Of a DNA stretch of 51,364 nt, positions 32,486-41,767 are shown one piece after another (positions within the stretch are counted from its first letter, which is position 1; every line of letters starts with the position of its first letter). Below the pieces are notes generated by a model that worked only from the letters and a program-made list of their open reading frames with translations, searched no databases and was not told where the DNA came from. Both the position numbers and the translations under genes were made by a program. The DNA comes from Bacteroidales bacterium (GTDB taxonomy: Bacteria; Bacteroidota; Bacteroidia; Bacteroidales; UBA7960), in the NCBI GenBank assembly GCA_007134525.1, contig SLKR01000111.1, positions 1-51,364 on the forward strand, in the 5' to 3' direction.

Positions 32486-35400
32486 CTATTCTTCGTCATT
32501 GCCTGTTGAAGCGCTCTCCTCTTCTTCCTGCCTGTCAATGAACTCAATCCTTCCCAGTGCTTCCGTTACAATCTCCTCACCTTCATAATTCTCGATGATG
32601 CTTTCAAGTGTATGTCGTGCCTGGAAGGTATTGCCGCTTTCTATGTATACATCAGAAAGAAGCAAAAATGTCCTTGCCAGCCAGTAGTCGTATGCCGATA
32701 AACTATTTATGTATTCAAATATCTCCTCTTCGGCAGCTTCGTAATCGCCTTCCCTGAATGTTATAAGGGCCATATTATACATTGCTTCGGCAGAGCGGCG
32801 GTTTGTGATTATATCCTTTACACTCTTAAAAGCCTCCCTGGCCAGGCCGGTGTCCTGCATGGCCATTGCCGACAACCCCTTAATGTGGTGCGCCTCCTGT
32901 TGCTGATCCTGGGAGAGTCTGTCCTCTGTGAGTACCTCCCGTGCAGCCTCAACGGCCTCAGCGTGTCTTTCCAGCCTGTGGAGGGAACGCATTCTGCCTG
33001 TACGGGCCACCAGTCTGTTGTTGGGGTATTCTGCCATCTGCGCAAGCCTGGAGAAATATAAAAGGGCATCTTCATAGTTGCCCATTGCAAATTCAATACT
33101 GGAAGCCCTCAGCAGTGAGTTTTCCAGGAACATTGATCTCTGGCTGTCGATAACAAAACGGTAGCCCTCAAGCGCCCGCTGATGTTCGTTTGCCCTGAAA
33201 AGGCATTCAGACCGGTAAAAGTGGGCATTCAGTGCGAATACTCCGTCTGGGAAGCGGTCGAGGTAATTGTTAAAGCTGGTAACAGCACCTTCACAGTCAC
33301 CCTGCATGTATCTGTTCTCTGCAGCCTGATAAACAAGTGAGTCCTCCTCGGCCCTGCTTAAATCGGCGATACCCATTCCCTCTGTAAACCTTACGAACTC
33401 ATCAACCCTGTCAAGGTCAACATAGATATTCCTCATTGCCGACAATGCTTCTTCGGCCTCAGCAGTTCCGGGATATGATTCAACAACTCTTCGGAATATC
33501 TCAAGTGCCCTTTCATCTTCATTTTCATTGTAATGTATCAGGCCGGTCTTTAGCTTCGCACTCTGGGCATATGAACTTGCCGGGTGCTCATCTATGACCC
33601 TTGCAAAATAGTTCCTGGCCTGGGCGTTATTATTAAGCAAAAGCCAGGTATTGGCAATTTCATACTTGCTGTCGTCCAGGTAGGAAGATGATGGATAGTC
33701 TCTTATAAGTGACTGAAGCGTATTTATTTTTTCGGTGAACATTCCGGTTATGCCGTAAACAAGACCCTTTTGAAACACTGCATAGTCGGTGTCGATAACA
33801 CCCATGCTTACTGCCCTGTTGTAATGGTCCATGGCGATCTGGTACTGCATTGTGATGAAATAGGAGTCTGCAAGGCGGAGAACCGCATCATTAAGCATTC
33901 TTTCCTCACTGCTCCCTTCATCCATAAACCTTCGGAATGCTGATATTGCATTACTGTACTGTTCCTTCTTGAAGTGTGAATAACCCAGGGAGTAGTGTGC
34001 CTGGCTGTAGTAGTCCAGCGAACGAGCCCCCTGCGCCGACAAAAATCTTTCGAGCATTGATATTGCATTGTCGTAGTTACCCAGCCTGTAAAATGCCTCT
34101 CCGTTCCAGAAAAGGCTTGCTGAATACATGGTGGGGCTGTCGTTGTATCGCTGTGTCTTTTCAAAATGGCTTATTGCTTCCCTAAGGTCATTGTTGTTGA
34201 AAAGTTCTGCGCCTCTGTAGAAGCTTACCCTCTGGTATGCTTCCCTCAGACGGGATGTGTTATGAGGTATTTGTTCAAGCGACTCTAATGCATCCTTGTA
34301 GTTGCGGGTGGTAAGGTATAGGTCTGCAAGGTAGGCATAGGCTTCCTCAGTCCTTGGGGATGAGGGATACTGATTTATATAACGCTGGAAAGAGAGTATG
34401 GCTTCATTGTGAGGGTCGTACGACAGCTCAAATGAAAGTTTTGCATAATTAAACAGTGACTCCCTCGCTATCTCCTCGTTTATGCCTATCTGGTGCGCCT
34501 GCATGAAGGCATTCCGCGCGAAACGTTTCTGCCCAGTCTGTATATAGGCTGAAGCAAGGTGATAGCTGGCATTCTGGGCCAGTTCGTCATCATCCCTGAC
34601 AGCTCTTTCCAGATGGGGGATAGCTTCCTCAAACCTGTTGTTCATGTAAAGGGAGTAGCCGAGCTGATAGTGGTCATCCCTGCCTGCGGCCCCCCTGAAG
34701 TGATTTATATAATCCTCGAGGTGGGGTATTGCCTCAAGGTACTCTTCCTGGTTGTAATATGCCTCACCAATCAGCCTGCTGATCTCTGCCGACCTCTGGG
34801 GGCTGGCCTCCTCAAGTAGTTCAGGTGCATGCTCCAGAAGCTCAGTGAAACGCTCCTGCAGGTAGTATATGTGAACTATGTAATAAGGCACTGCAGGACC
34901 GAACATTCTGTCGCCTGTCAGTTGCATGAATGCGTTCATTGCATCATCGTAGTGTCCTGTAAGATAAGCCGAGTGCCCGTAATAATACCGTGCTGGTATA
35001 TAGTAACCCGACCCTGCGTCGGTTATCTGGCCGAAAAGCTGAAGGGCAAAGTTGTAAGACTCTGTCATAAAATAACTGTAAGCCTTCCTGAAAATGAACT
35101 CAGTTCGCATTCCTTCAGGTATGTCGCGTGATGCCAGCCTCCCGTACCATTCCACTGCATCTTCGTAGTCCCTGTCCCGGTATTTTATGTTACCCATGTT
35201 GAACCATGCGAGTTTTTGCCCGTGGTGGCTTGAGTGGTTATTCATATACTCCATTAGCATTGACTCTGCATCCGGATTGAACAGTTCCGTTGCGCATATC
35301 GCTGCGTATAGGCTGGCGCTGGCATACAACTCGTCTTTTGGGTCGCTGATCTGTCCGGTCACTTCCAGGAACATCTCCTTTGCGGCACCATACTTTTCCT

Positions 35401-35542
35401 TTTCAAAAAGATTGAGTGCCTGCCTGTAACTGGCATCAGGGTCATCATAAACTGCTGTTTGCTGGGATCTTGCAGGCAGGTGGGCTGCAACTGCTATCAG
35501 CAATAACAATAAGAAAGATTTTTTTTTCATGTTTTGTATCAC
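32486..35542 (-). CDS. Large tetratricopeptide repeat protein, exported
   Basis: 1018 aa; signal peptide; many TPR-like repeats (YxxAxxxFE, EEAIPHLERAV, YSLGYSHFKKEQYSNAISAFRRF). Confidence 0.9.
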   Translation of the reverse strand: MIQNMKKKSFLLLLLIAVAAHLPARSQQTAVYDDPDASYRQALNLFEKEKYGAAKEMFLEVTGQISDPKDELYASASLYAAICATELFNPDAESMLMEYMNNHSSHHGQKLAWFNMGNIKYRDRDYEDAVEWYGRLASRDIPEGMRTEFIFRKAYSYFMTESYNFALQLFGQITDAGSGYYIPARYYYGHSAYLTGHYDDAMNAFMQLTGDRMFGPAVPYYIVHIYYLQERFTELLEHAPELLEEASPQRSAEISRLIGEAYYNQEEYLEAIPHLEDYINHFRGAAGRDDHYQLGYSLYMNNRFEEAIPHLERAVRDDDELAQNASYHLASAYIQTGQKRFARNAFMQAHQIGINEEIARESLFNYAKLSFELSYDPHNEAILSFQRYINQYPSSPRTEEAYAYLADLYLTTRNYKDALESLEQIPHNTSRLREAYQRVSFYRGAELFNNNDLREAISHFEKTQRYNDSPTMYSASLFWNGEAFYRLGNYDNAISMLERFLSAQGARSLDYYSQAHYSLGYSHFKKEQYSNAISAFRRFMDEGSSEERMLNDAVLRLADSYFITMQYQIAMDHYNRAVSMGVIDTDYAVFQKGLVYGITGMFTEKINTLQSLIRDYPSSSYLDDSKYEIANTWLLLNNNAQARNYFARVIDEHPASSYAQSAKLKTGLIHYNENEDERALEIFRRVVESYPGTAEAEEALSAMRNIYVDLDRVDEFVRFTEGMGIADLSRAEEDSLVYQAAENRYMQGDCEGAVTSFNNYLDRFPDGVFALNAHFYRSECLFRANEHQRALEGYRFVIDSQRSMFLENSLLRASSIEFAMGNYEDALLYFSRLAQMAEYPNNRLVARTGRMRSLHRLERHAEAVEAAREVLTEDRLSQDQQQEAHHIKGLSAMAMQDTGLAREAFKSVKDIITNRRSAEAMYNMALITFREGDYEAAEEEIFEYINSLSAYDYWLARTFLLLSDVYIESGNTFQARHTLESIIENYEGEEIVTEALGRIEFIDRQEEEESASTGNDEE

Positions 35543-35553
35543 TAAAAAAACAA

Positions 35554-35937
35554 AACGAGGCAGGCCTGTAAGCCGGGTTCTGTAGCAACACCATGGTTGC
35601 TTCCTGTCATTTATCTGGAATAATGCTCACGCATTACTTCTATCGGTCTACCCTCCGGGATTGGGCGAGCAGCCCTCAGCCCCGGTATATTTGACCTTTC
35701 AACGCATAAGGTTTACCCTCCTGCCCGGTCACCCGGACAGGCCGTGAGCTCTTACCTCACGTTTTCACCCTTACCCGGGCCGTTAACACGGCACCTGGCG
35801 GTTATTTTCTGTGGCACTTGCTCTCAGGCTACCCTGCCGGGTAGCCCGGCTTCCCGTTAGGAAGTATGCTGCTCTGTGTTGCCCGGACTTTCCTCATCCT
35901 GCCAGTAGCAGGACGCGACAGGACGGCCTGCCCCGTT
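35554..35937 (-). ncRNA. rnpB: RNase P RNA (bacterial class A)
   Basis: Minus strand contains GAGGAAAGTCCGGGC near the 5' end and CAGAACCCGGCTTAC near the 3' end; 13-bp P1 helix AACGGGGCAGGCC/GGCCTGCCTCGTT. Confidence 0.95.
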
Positions 35938-35961
35938 TTTCAATGAACGATATTGTCTGTT

Positions 35962-36597
35962 TCAATTATCATCCTGTCTTCTCCAGATAGTCACATTTAA
36001 GGCTTTCTGGTTAAGCAGGGGAGAGAAAGCAAAGCTTTCCTCCTTGTATATTCTGACCGGTTTGAATACTATATGTTCTGAAAGTGGTTTTAATGTTTCA
36101 GTCTTTCCCTTTTTATAAAAAACAGCCTGAAACAGTGCATTGTTCCAGTCTTCAATCTCTGTACGCTCTACCTTGAAGATGTGTTGTTTGGAGCTGGCCT
36201 CAACAGTGCCGTTATAAATGCCGCTGTAATGCCCTGATTTGTTCATAAACAGTGCGAAGCAAACCGTTAACCCGGTATGGTTCAGTATATAGAAATCAAG
36301 CGGGCTGTTAAGCACCTTCTCCTGGTTGCGCGGTACCATTGCCAGGTAAAGCCCCTCATTAACGCCTGAGGCCTGGTGTGTCAGCAGCATAAGGGGGCTG
36401 CGGCTGGTTTTACCGCTGATATCTTCTTTTTCATTACTTTCGCTTCTGCCTGCACTTATAAGGTCGCCGACCGCATAGGGTATCTCAAACCCCTCCTCAA
36501 TAGAAACATGGACAATCTCATCGTCAACCACACGGGTAACGATTCCGCCACCTTTCTCATTAAGGAACAATACTTTATCTCCTTCTTTGAACTTCAT
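35962..36597 (-). CDS. DUF2027 domain-containing protein lacking a recognisable C-terminal Smr domain
   Basis: MKFKEGDKVLFLNEKGGGIVTRVVDDEIVHVSIEEGFEIPYAVGDLI; ends at ...NVTIWRRQDDN; start at ATG 36597. Confidence 0.75.
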   Translation of the reverse strand: MKFKEGDKVLFLNEKGGGIVTRVVDDEIVHVSIEEGFEIPYAVGDLISAGRSESNEKEDISGKTSRSPLMLLTHQASGVNEGLYLAMVPRNQEKVLNSPLDFYILNHTGLTVCFALFMNKSGHYSGIYNGTVEASSKQHIFKVERTEIEDWNNALFQAVFYKKGKTETLKPLSEHIVFKPVRIYKEESFAFSPLLNQKALNVTIWRRQDDN

Positions 36598-36748
36598 TGC
36601 CAGAATATTGAATTCCCTTTGATAACGCACTGTATGCGTATTTATTTAACTATTGCAAATAATATGCAAAATTAATACAAATCCCATTAAATATATTGCT
36701 TTGATCCGGCGTTGTCTATTTATAATATCAGTATATATTATCTGCTTC

Positions 36749-36783
36749 TTTGATCCGCTTCATATTAAAAGTTTATACTTTTG
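36749..36783 (+). promoter_or_regulatory. Candidate promoter upstream of the wzx-like gene
   Basis: TTTG (36749-36752) and TACTTTTG (36776-36783); spacer 23 nt, longer than typical. Confidence 0.4.
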
Positions 36784-36856
36784 GGGCGGAGATAAACTCT
36801 CAGAGTACAATTATCATTTTGTATCAGCTGTTATAAATGTCAAGGCCTAAATCTTT

Positions 36857-38353
36857 ATGCAGGGCAAATTTGTCAAAAACCTGGTATTGCTGCTGGTCCT
36901 GAACCTTTTGGTCAAGCCTTTCTGGATACTCGGGATTGACCGTACGGTTCAGAATACCGTAGGGGCTGAAGAGTATGGATTTTATTTCGCTGTCTTTAAT
37001 TTTTCATTCCTGTTCAACATCCTTCTGGACCTTGGCATTACCAACTTCAACAACAGGAATATTGCCCAGAACAAGCACCTGCTTACCAAATACCTGTCGA
37101 ATATCCTGGTGCTGAAACTGCTTCTTTTTTTATTCTATATTACGATAACATTCGGATCAGCCTTGTTTATCAGTTACAGCCCTGAGCAGATCAGCCTGTT
37201 GTGCTTTCTGGCCATAAACCAGTTTCTGTTGAGTTTCATCCTGTACCTCAGGTCCAACCTTGGAGGCCTGCATCTTTTCCGTACAGATGCAGTAATATCG
37301 GTAACAGACCGCCTGCTTATGATATTTATTTGCGGGTTGCTGTTGTGGGGCAATGTTGTTGATGAATTCAGGATCCAGTATTATATATATGCCCAGACTG
37401 CAGGTTATCTTGTTACATCGGGTATAGCCTTTGCACTGGTAATGAAGTATGCCAGGAAGGATCTTTTCCGCCTTAAATGGAACTTTCCTTTTCTGCTGGC
37501 TGTTGTAAGGCAGAGCTTCCCTTTCGCTATCCTGGTATTGCTGATGACTTTCTACAACAGGATCGACAGCGTAATGCTTGAACGGCTGCTTGACAACGGA
37601 GCCCGCTACAGTGGTATATACGCATCTGCCTACCGCCTTCTGGATGCCACCAATATGATAGCCTTCCTCTTCTCTGTGTTGCTTCTGCCGATATTTGCCA
37701 GGATGATAAAACAGCAGCAGTCGATCGAGGAGCTGATGAAACTTTCTTTCTCGCTAATAATAACACCTGCTGTAATCATAGCCGCCGGGGCGTTTTTTTA
37801 TTCAGAAAATATCATGAAGTTCCTGTATCCGATTCATGCAGGTGAAACCCTTGAGATGTTCGATTACAGGATAACTGAATCTGCGCAGGTTTTCGGCATA
37901 TTGATGACCTGTTTTATGGCCATCTCCACTACATATATATTCGGAACACTGCTTACGGCAAACGGCAGCCTGAAGCAACTGAACCTGATTGCCTTTTCAG
38001 GCATGGTTCTGAACATTTTACTCAACTTTCTGCTGATCCCTGTTTATAATGCAAGCGGGTCAGCGGTAGCAAGCCTGTTTACGCAGATGCTGGTGGCAAT
38101 CATACAGGTATTTGTTGTTAGGTCTATGTTCGGTCTTAGGATAAACCGTTTCTTTTTGCTGAAATTGTTCAGTTTTATGGCTGGTACCCTTGTGCTTGGC
38201 AGACTTTCGCTGATGCTGCCCTTTGACTGGAAGCTGAGTCTCTTACTGTTTGCCTCCGTAAGCCTCTGTTTTGCGCTGATATCGGGGGTTATAAGCCTGC
38301 GGCAAATTTATCAGCTAACCAGGTATGGTGAGCAAGAGCGGAAACCTTTGTAA
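36857..38353 (+). CDS. Polysaccharide flippase (Wzx-like, MOP superfamily)
   Basis: 498 aa, about 12-14 TM segments; YGFYFAVFNFSFLFNILLDLGITNFNNRNIAQ. Confidence 0.88.
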   Translation: MQGKFVKNLVLLLVLNLLVKPFWILGIDRTVQNTVGAEEYGFYFAVFNFSFLFNILLDLGITNFNNRNIAQNKHLLTKYLSNILVLKLLLFLFYITITFGSALFISYSPEQISLLCFLAINQFLLSFILYLRSNLGGLHLFRTDAVISVTDRLLMIFICGLLLWGNVVDEFRIQYYIYAQTAGYLVTSGIAFALVMKYARKDLFRLKWNFPFLLAVVRQSFPFAILVLLMTFYNRIDSVMLERLLDNGARYSGIYASAYRLLDATNMIAFLFSVLLLPIFARMIKQQQSIEELMKLSFSLIITPAVIIAAGAFFYSENIMKFLYPIHAGETLEMFDYRITESAQVFGILMTCFMAISTTYIFGTLLTANGSLKQLNLIAFSGMVLNILLNFLLIPVYNASGSAVASLFTQMLVAIIQVFVVRSMFGLRINRFFLLKLFSFMAGTLVLGRLSLMLPFDWKLSLLLFASVSLCFALISGVISLRQIYQLTRYGEQERKPL

Positions 38354-38443
38354 AAATAATTAACTTTGACGCCATTTTTATTGTTTGCCCGGGCGGTGTG
38401 ATGTCTTAAAGATCAATACTATTCATAATATATAATTACAAAC

Positions 38444-39484
38444 ATGGAGCGTAACAACAATGCTTTCGACTCAACCAACGTATTTGTTTTCTTACTGCGC
38501 TGGTGGAAACAACTATTTGTCATCTGTGCCGTTGCGGCAGTAGGCGCGGCTGTTTTTTCCTCGCCTGCCTTTATCACACCCAAATTCCAGTCGTCGGTTA
38601 CTATGTTTCCCGCTACGGGTGGTAGCCTTTCACGTGCTGTTCTGACCGGGGCAGCTGCCCGCCAGGACTTTCTGGAGTTTGGTGAGGTCGAAGACGCAGA
38701 ACGGCTGCTACAGGTGCTGGAGTCCGGCAATATCCGTGACCGCATCGTTGAAAGATTCAACCTGCTGGAGCATTATGAGATACCGGAGGATGCAAGGTAC
38801 AAACAGACCCAGCTTACCGAGGAGTACAGGTCTAATATCTCATTCAGGAGGACGCAGTACGGAGCAGTAGAGATCAACGTAAGGGACAGGGATCCTGCTA
38901 TGGCGGCAGATATTGCAAACGAGATCGCAGCACTTGCGGACACTGTGCAGAACGAACTTAGATTTGAGAGGGCGGAGCTTGCCTTTGAAGTTGCCAGGCA
39001 GCAGTACGAAACCCTCAGGGAGCAGGTAAAGCATGCCGAAGATACCCTAAGATACATTATGGGGCTTGGTGTATTCGACCTTGAAGGCCAGTCTGCAATG
39101 TTTACCCGTCAACTTGCAAAGGATATTTCGGCAAACCATACCGAGGGTGTAAGAAGCATAGAGGAACGTCTTGGGCTGCTTGGTGATCATGGGGGATCAT
39201 ATGTTTTTAATACGGCATACCTGGAAAATGTCAGCGAGCACCTTATTATGATACAGAGAAGGTATCAGGAGGCAAAATCGGATCTTGAAAGCTTTGTTCC
39301 GTTTAAGTTTGTACTCGACAGTGCATTTGAGGCAGAAAGGAAGGTTTACCCCGTAAGGTGGCTTATCGTTTTTCTGACCACTTTCGCTGCGGGCTTCATG
39401 GCGGTACTGATACTGATGGTATACGAAAACCTGATGGAAAAAGGCATAATCAAGACTAAAGCTACGAAACCCAAAAAGGCCTGA
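38444..39484 (+). CDS. Wzz/GumC-type chain length determinant protein
   Basis: N- and C-terminal TM helices flanking coiled coil; FVFLLRWWKQLFVICAVAAVGAAVFSSPAFITPKFQSSVTMFP; C-terminal KVYPVRWLIVFLTTFAAGF. Confidence 0.88.
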   Translation: MERNNNAFDSTNVFVFLLRWWKQLFVICAVAAVGAAVFSSPAFITPKFQSSVTMFPATGGSLSRAVLTGAAARQDFLEFGEVEDAERLLQVLESGNIRDRIVERFNLLEHYEIPEDARYKQTQLTEEYRSNISFRRTQYGAVEINVRDRDPAMAADIANEIAALADTVQNELRFERAELAFEVARQQYETLREQVKHAEDTLRYIMGLGVFDLEGQSAMFTRQLAKDISANHTEGVRSIEERLGLLGDHGGSYVFNTAYLENVSEHLIMIQRRYQEAKSDLESFVPFKFVLDSAFEAERKVYPVRWLIVFLTTFAAGFMAVLILMVYENLMEKGIIKTKATKPKKA

Positions 39485-39491
39485 CATTACC

Positions 39492-40925
39492 GTGCTGAAG
39501 GATAAAAAACTGCAGTGGCTATATGGCGGCAGTGCCATCTTTACGGCGCTCAACATCTTCCTGATAATTCAGGATGTGTACTGGCTTGTTGCACTGCCGC
39601 TGGCGCTTGCAATGATGCTGCTGTTGTTCTTTTCGATGGATAAGCTTATACTCCTTCTGGTTTTTCTTACACCTTTTACCATAAAGTACAGGCACGAGGA
39701 GCTTGGATTTACCATTGACCTGCCCACAGAACCGGTAATTGTTGCCATAATGCTGTTGTTTTTTTTCCGGTTGATCTATGAAAGAAGCTATGATCTTCGA
39801 ATTATAAAACATCCTGTAACAATTATCCTGTTGCTGAATCTGCTTTGGATGTTAATTACAACTGTCAGCAGCGAGTTGCCAATGGTCTCATTTAAATTCT
39901 TCGTATCCAGGCTCTGGTTTGTTATTACATTTTTCTTTGCAGGGATCTATCTTTTCCGTGACCAGGTAAATATGAAAAGGTTTCTATGGCTTTTCGGAAC
40001 TGCACTGGCCGTTGTTGTTCTGGTTGTAACCTATAAGCATTACACTGTAGGCTTTGAACGTAATCTCGGATACTGGGCAGTAAGACCGTTTTTCAATGAC
40101 CACACTCATTATTCAGCAGTGCTAGCCCTTGTTGCTCCTTTCTTTGCGGTTATGTCATTTAACCGTGCGGACAGCGCACTGCGGAAAAGGGTAGCGATGA
40201 TATTTTTTGTGGTATTCTGCGTGGGAATACTTTTCAGCTACAGCCGTGCTTCGTGGCTCAGCCTTATGGTGGCGGCAGCCGGCTTTGTAATTCTGGTGTT
40301 TCGCATACAGTTCCGCTTTATTTTAGCCGGGATTATACTCGTTGTTGGCAGCCTTTACCTTTTTCAGAACGAGATCATAATGCACCTTGAGCGCAATCAG
40401 CAGGAATCTTCCGGTGACTTTGGCGAACACCTGCAGTCAGTATCAAATATTACCTCTGATGCCTCCAACCTGGAAAGGATCAACAGGTGGAGGTCGGCTT
40501 ACAGGATGTATGAAGACAGGCCGTTACTTGGCTGGGGACCCGGCACATATCAGTTCCTTTACGCGCCATTCCAGCGTTCGGAGGATTATACAATCATAAC
40601 AACCCACTTTGGCGACCTTGGAAACGCGCACTCTGAATATATCGGACCACTTGCCGAAAGTGGTCTTCCAGGAATGGCTGGAATGCTGGCACTCTCCCTT
40701 GCAGTGCTTGCCACCGGTGTGAAGCTGTTCAAAAAAGCTCCGACCCGTGAAATGAGACTGATGGCCCTGGGCATCTCACTTGGGTTCATCACATACTTTA
40801 CGCATGGTATGCTTAATAACTTTTTGGATACAGATAAGGCATCGGTGCCTTTCTGGGGTATGATGGCCATATTGGTGGCAATGGATGTGTTTTTCTGTAA
40901 AAGAGATGAAGGAATTTCCCGATAA
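39492..40925 (+). CDS. O-antigen ligase/polymerase family protein (Wzy/WaaL)
   Basis: GTG start; about 11-12 TM; FSYSRASWLSLMVA; RWRSAYRMYEDRPLLGWGPGTY; GNAHSEYIGPLAESGLPG. Confidence 0.9.
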   Translation: MLKDKKLQWLYGGSAIFTALNIFLIIQDVYWLVALPLALAMMLLLFFSMDKLILLLVFLTPFTIKYRHEELGFTIDLPTEPVIVAIMLLFFFRLIYERSYDLRIIKHPVTIILLLNLLWMLITTVSSELPMVSFKFFVSRLWFVITFFFAGIYLFRDQVNMKRFLWLFGTALAVVVLVVTYKHYTVGFERNLGYWAVRPFFNDHTHYSAVLALVAPFFAVMSFNRADSALRKRVAMIFFVVFCVGILFSYSRASWLSLMVAAAGFVILVFRIQFRFILAGIILVVGSLYLFQNEIIMHLERNQQESSGDFGEHLQSVSNITSDASNLERINRWRSAYRMYEDRPLLGWGPGTYQFLYAPFQRSEDYTIITTHFGDLGNAHSEYIGPLAESGLPGMAGMLALSLAVLATGVKLFKKAPTREMRLMALGISLGFITYFTHGMLNNFLDTDKASVPFWGMMAILVAMDVFFCKRDEGISR

Positions 40926-40938
40926 AGGGTGTAATTAG

Positions 40939-40970
40939 TTTGCAAAGCCATCTGCTATGAGTTAAATTTG
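40939..40970 (+). promoter_or_regulatory. Bacteroidota-type promoter for the nitroreductase gene
   Basis: TTTG (40939-40942), 20-nt spacer, TAAATTTG (40963-40970); ATG at 40995. Confidence 0.6.
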
Positions 40971-40994
40971 TGGCAGCTGAAAAACAATACAAAT

Positions 40995-41756
40995 ATGGAA
41001 ACCATAAAGACACTTCTGGGGCACAAAACCATCAGAAAATACAAGAATGACCCGATAGATGAGAAGGTACTGGATGAGATACTCAATGCAGGCTTCCGTG
41101 CATCTACAACTGGCAATATGCAGGTGTATTCGGTAATTGTATCAAAGGATAAGGAAAAGAGAAAAGAGCTATGCAAGCTTCATTTCGGGCAGAATATGGT
41201 AGAAGAGGCACCTGTGTTGCTCACATTTTGTGCTGATTTCAACAGGTTTAATAAATGGTGCAAACAGAGGGATGCTGACCCCGGATACGATAACTTCCTC
41301 TCGTTCTTTACCGCCGCAATCGATGCATTGCTGGTGGCACAGAATGTAGCTGTTGCAGCTGAGGCACACGGGCTTGGTATATGCTATCTGGGCACCACCA
41401 CATACCAGGCAGACAAACTGATAGAGTTTTTTGAACTACCTGAAGGAGTGGTTCCGGTTACTACACTTGTGGTCGGATATCCCGGTGAAGATCCCGAACA
41501 GGTCGACAGGCTTCCTGCCGGCGGTGTAATTCACCAAGAAAAATACACGGATTACACCCCGGATGACATTGACAGGATCTACAGGGAAAAGGAGAGCCTT
41601 CCGCTTACTGCCAGATTGCTGGAGGAAAACCAGCTGGAAAACCTGGCACAAATATTTACCTTCAAGCGGTATACCAAAAAAGACAATCTGCATTTCAGCA
41701 GAGTATTGCTGGATGTCTTACAAGATCAGGGATTCATGAACCAGGAGGATGATTAA
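40995..41756 (+). CDS. Nitroreductase family protein (FMN-dependent oxidoreductase)
   Basis: METIKTLLGHKTIRKYKNDPIDEKVLDEILNAGFRASTTGNMQVYSVI; GLGICYLGT. Confidence 0.92.
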   Translation: METIKTLLGHKTIRKYKNDPIDEKVLDEILNAGFRASTTGNMQVYSVIVSKDKEKRKELCKLHFGQNMVEEAPVLLTFCADFNRFNKWCKQRDADPGYDNFLSFFTAAIDALLVAQNVAVAAEAHGLGICYLGTTTYQADKLIEFFELPEGVVPVTTLVVGYPGEDPEQVDRLPAGGVIHQEKYTDYTPDDIDRIYREKESLPLTARLLEENQLENLAQIFTFKRYTKKDNLHFSRVLLDVLQDQGFMNQEDD

Positions 41757-41767
41757 CCTGCACTGAT

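Noticed and set aside
32486-35542. Internal DNA repeats in the TPR gene as a tandem array or CRISPR
   Set aside because: Repetition is at the protein level (TPR) and degenerate in nucleotide sequence; no identical repeats with spacers seen.
35558-35940. Possible unannotated small CDS in the gap between the TPR and DUF2027 genes
   Set aside because: The segment is fully explained by RNase P RNA signatures and its P1 helix.
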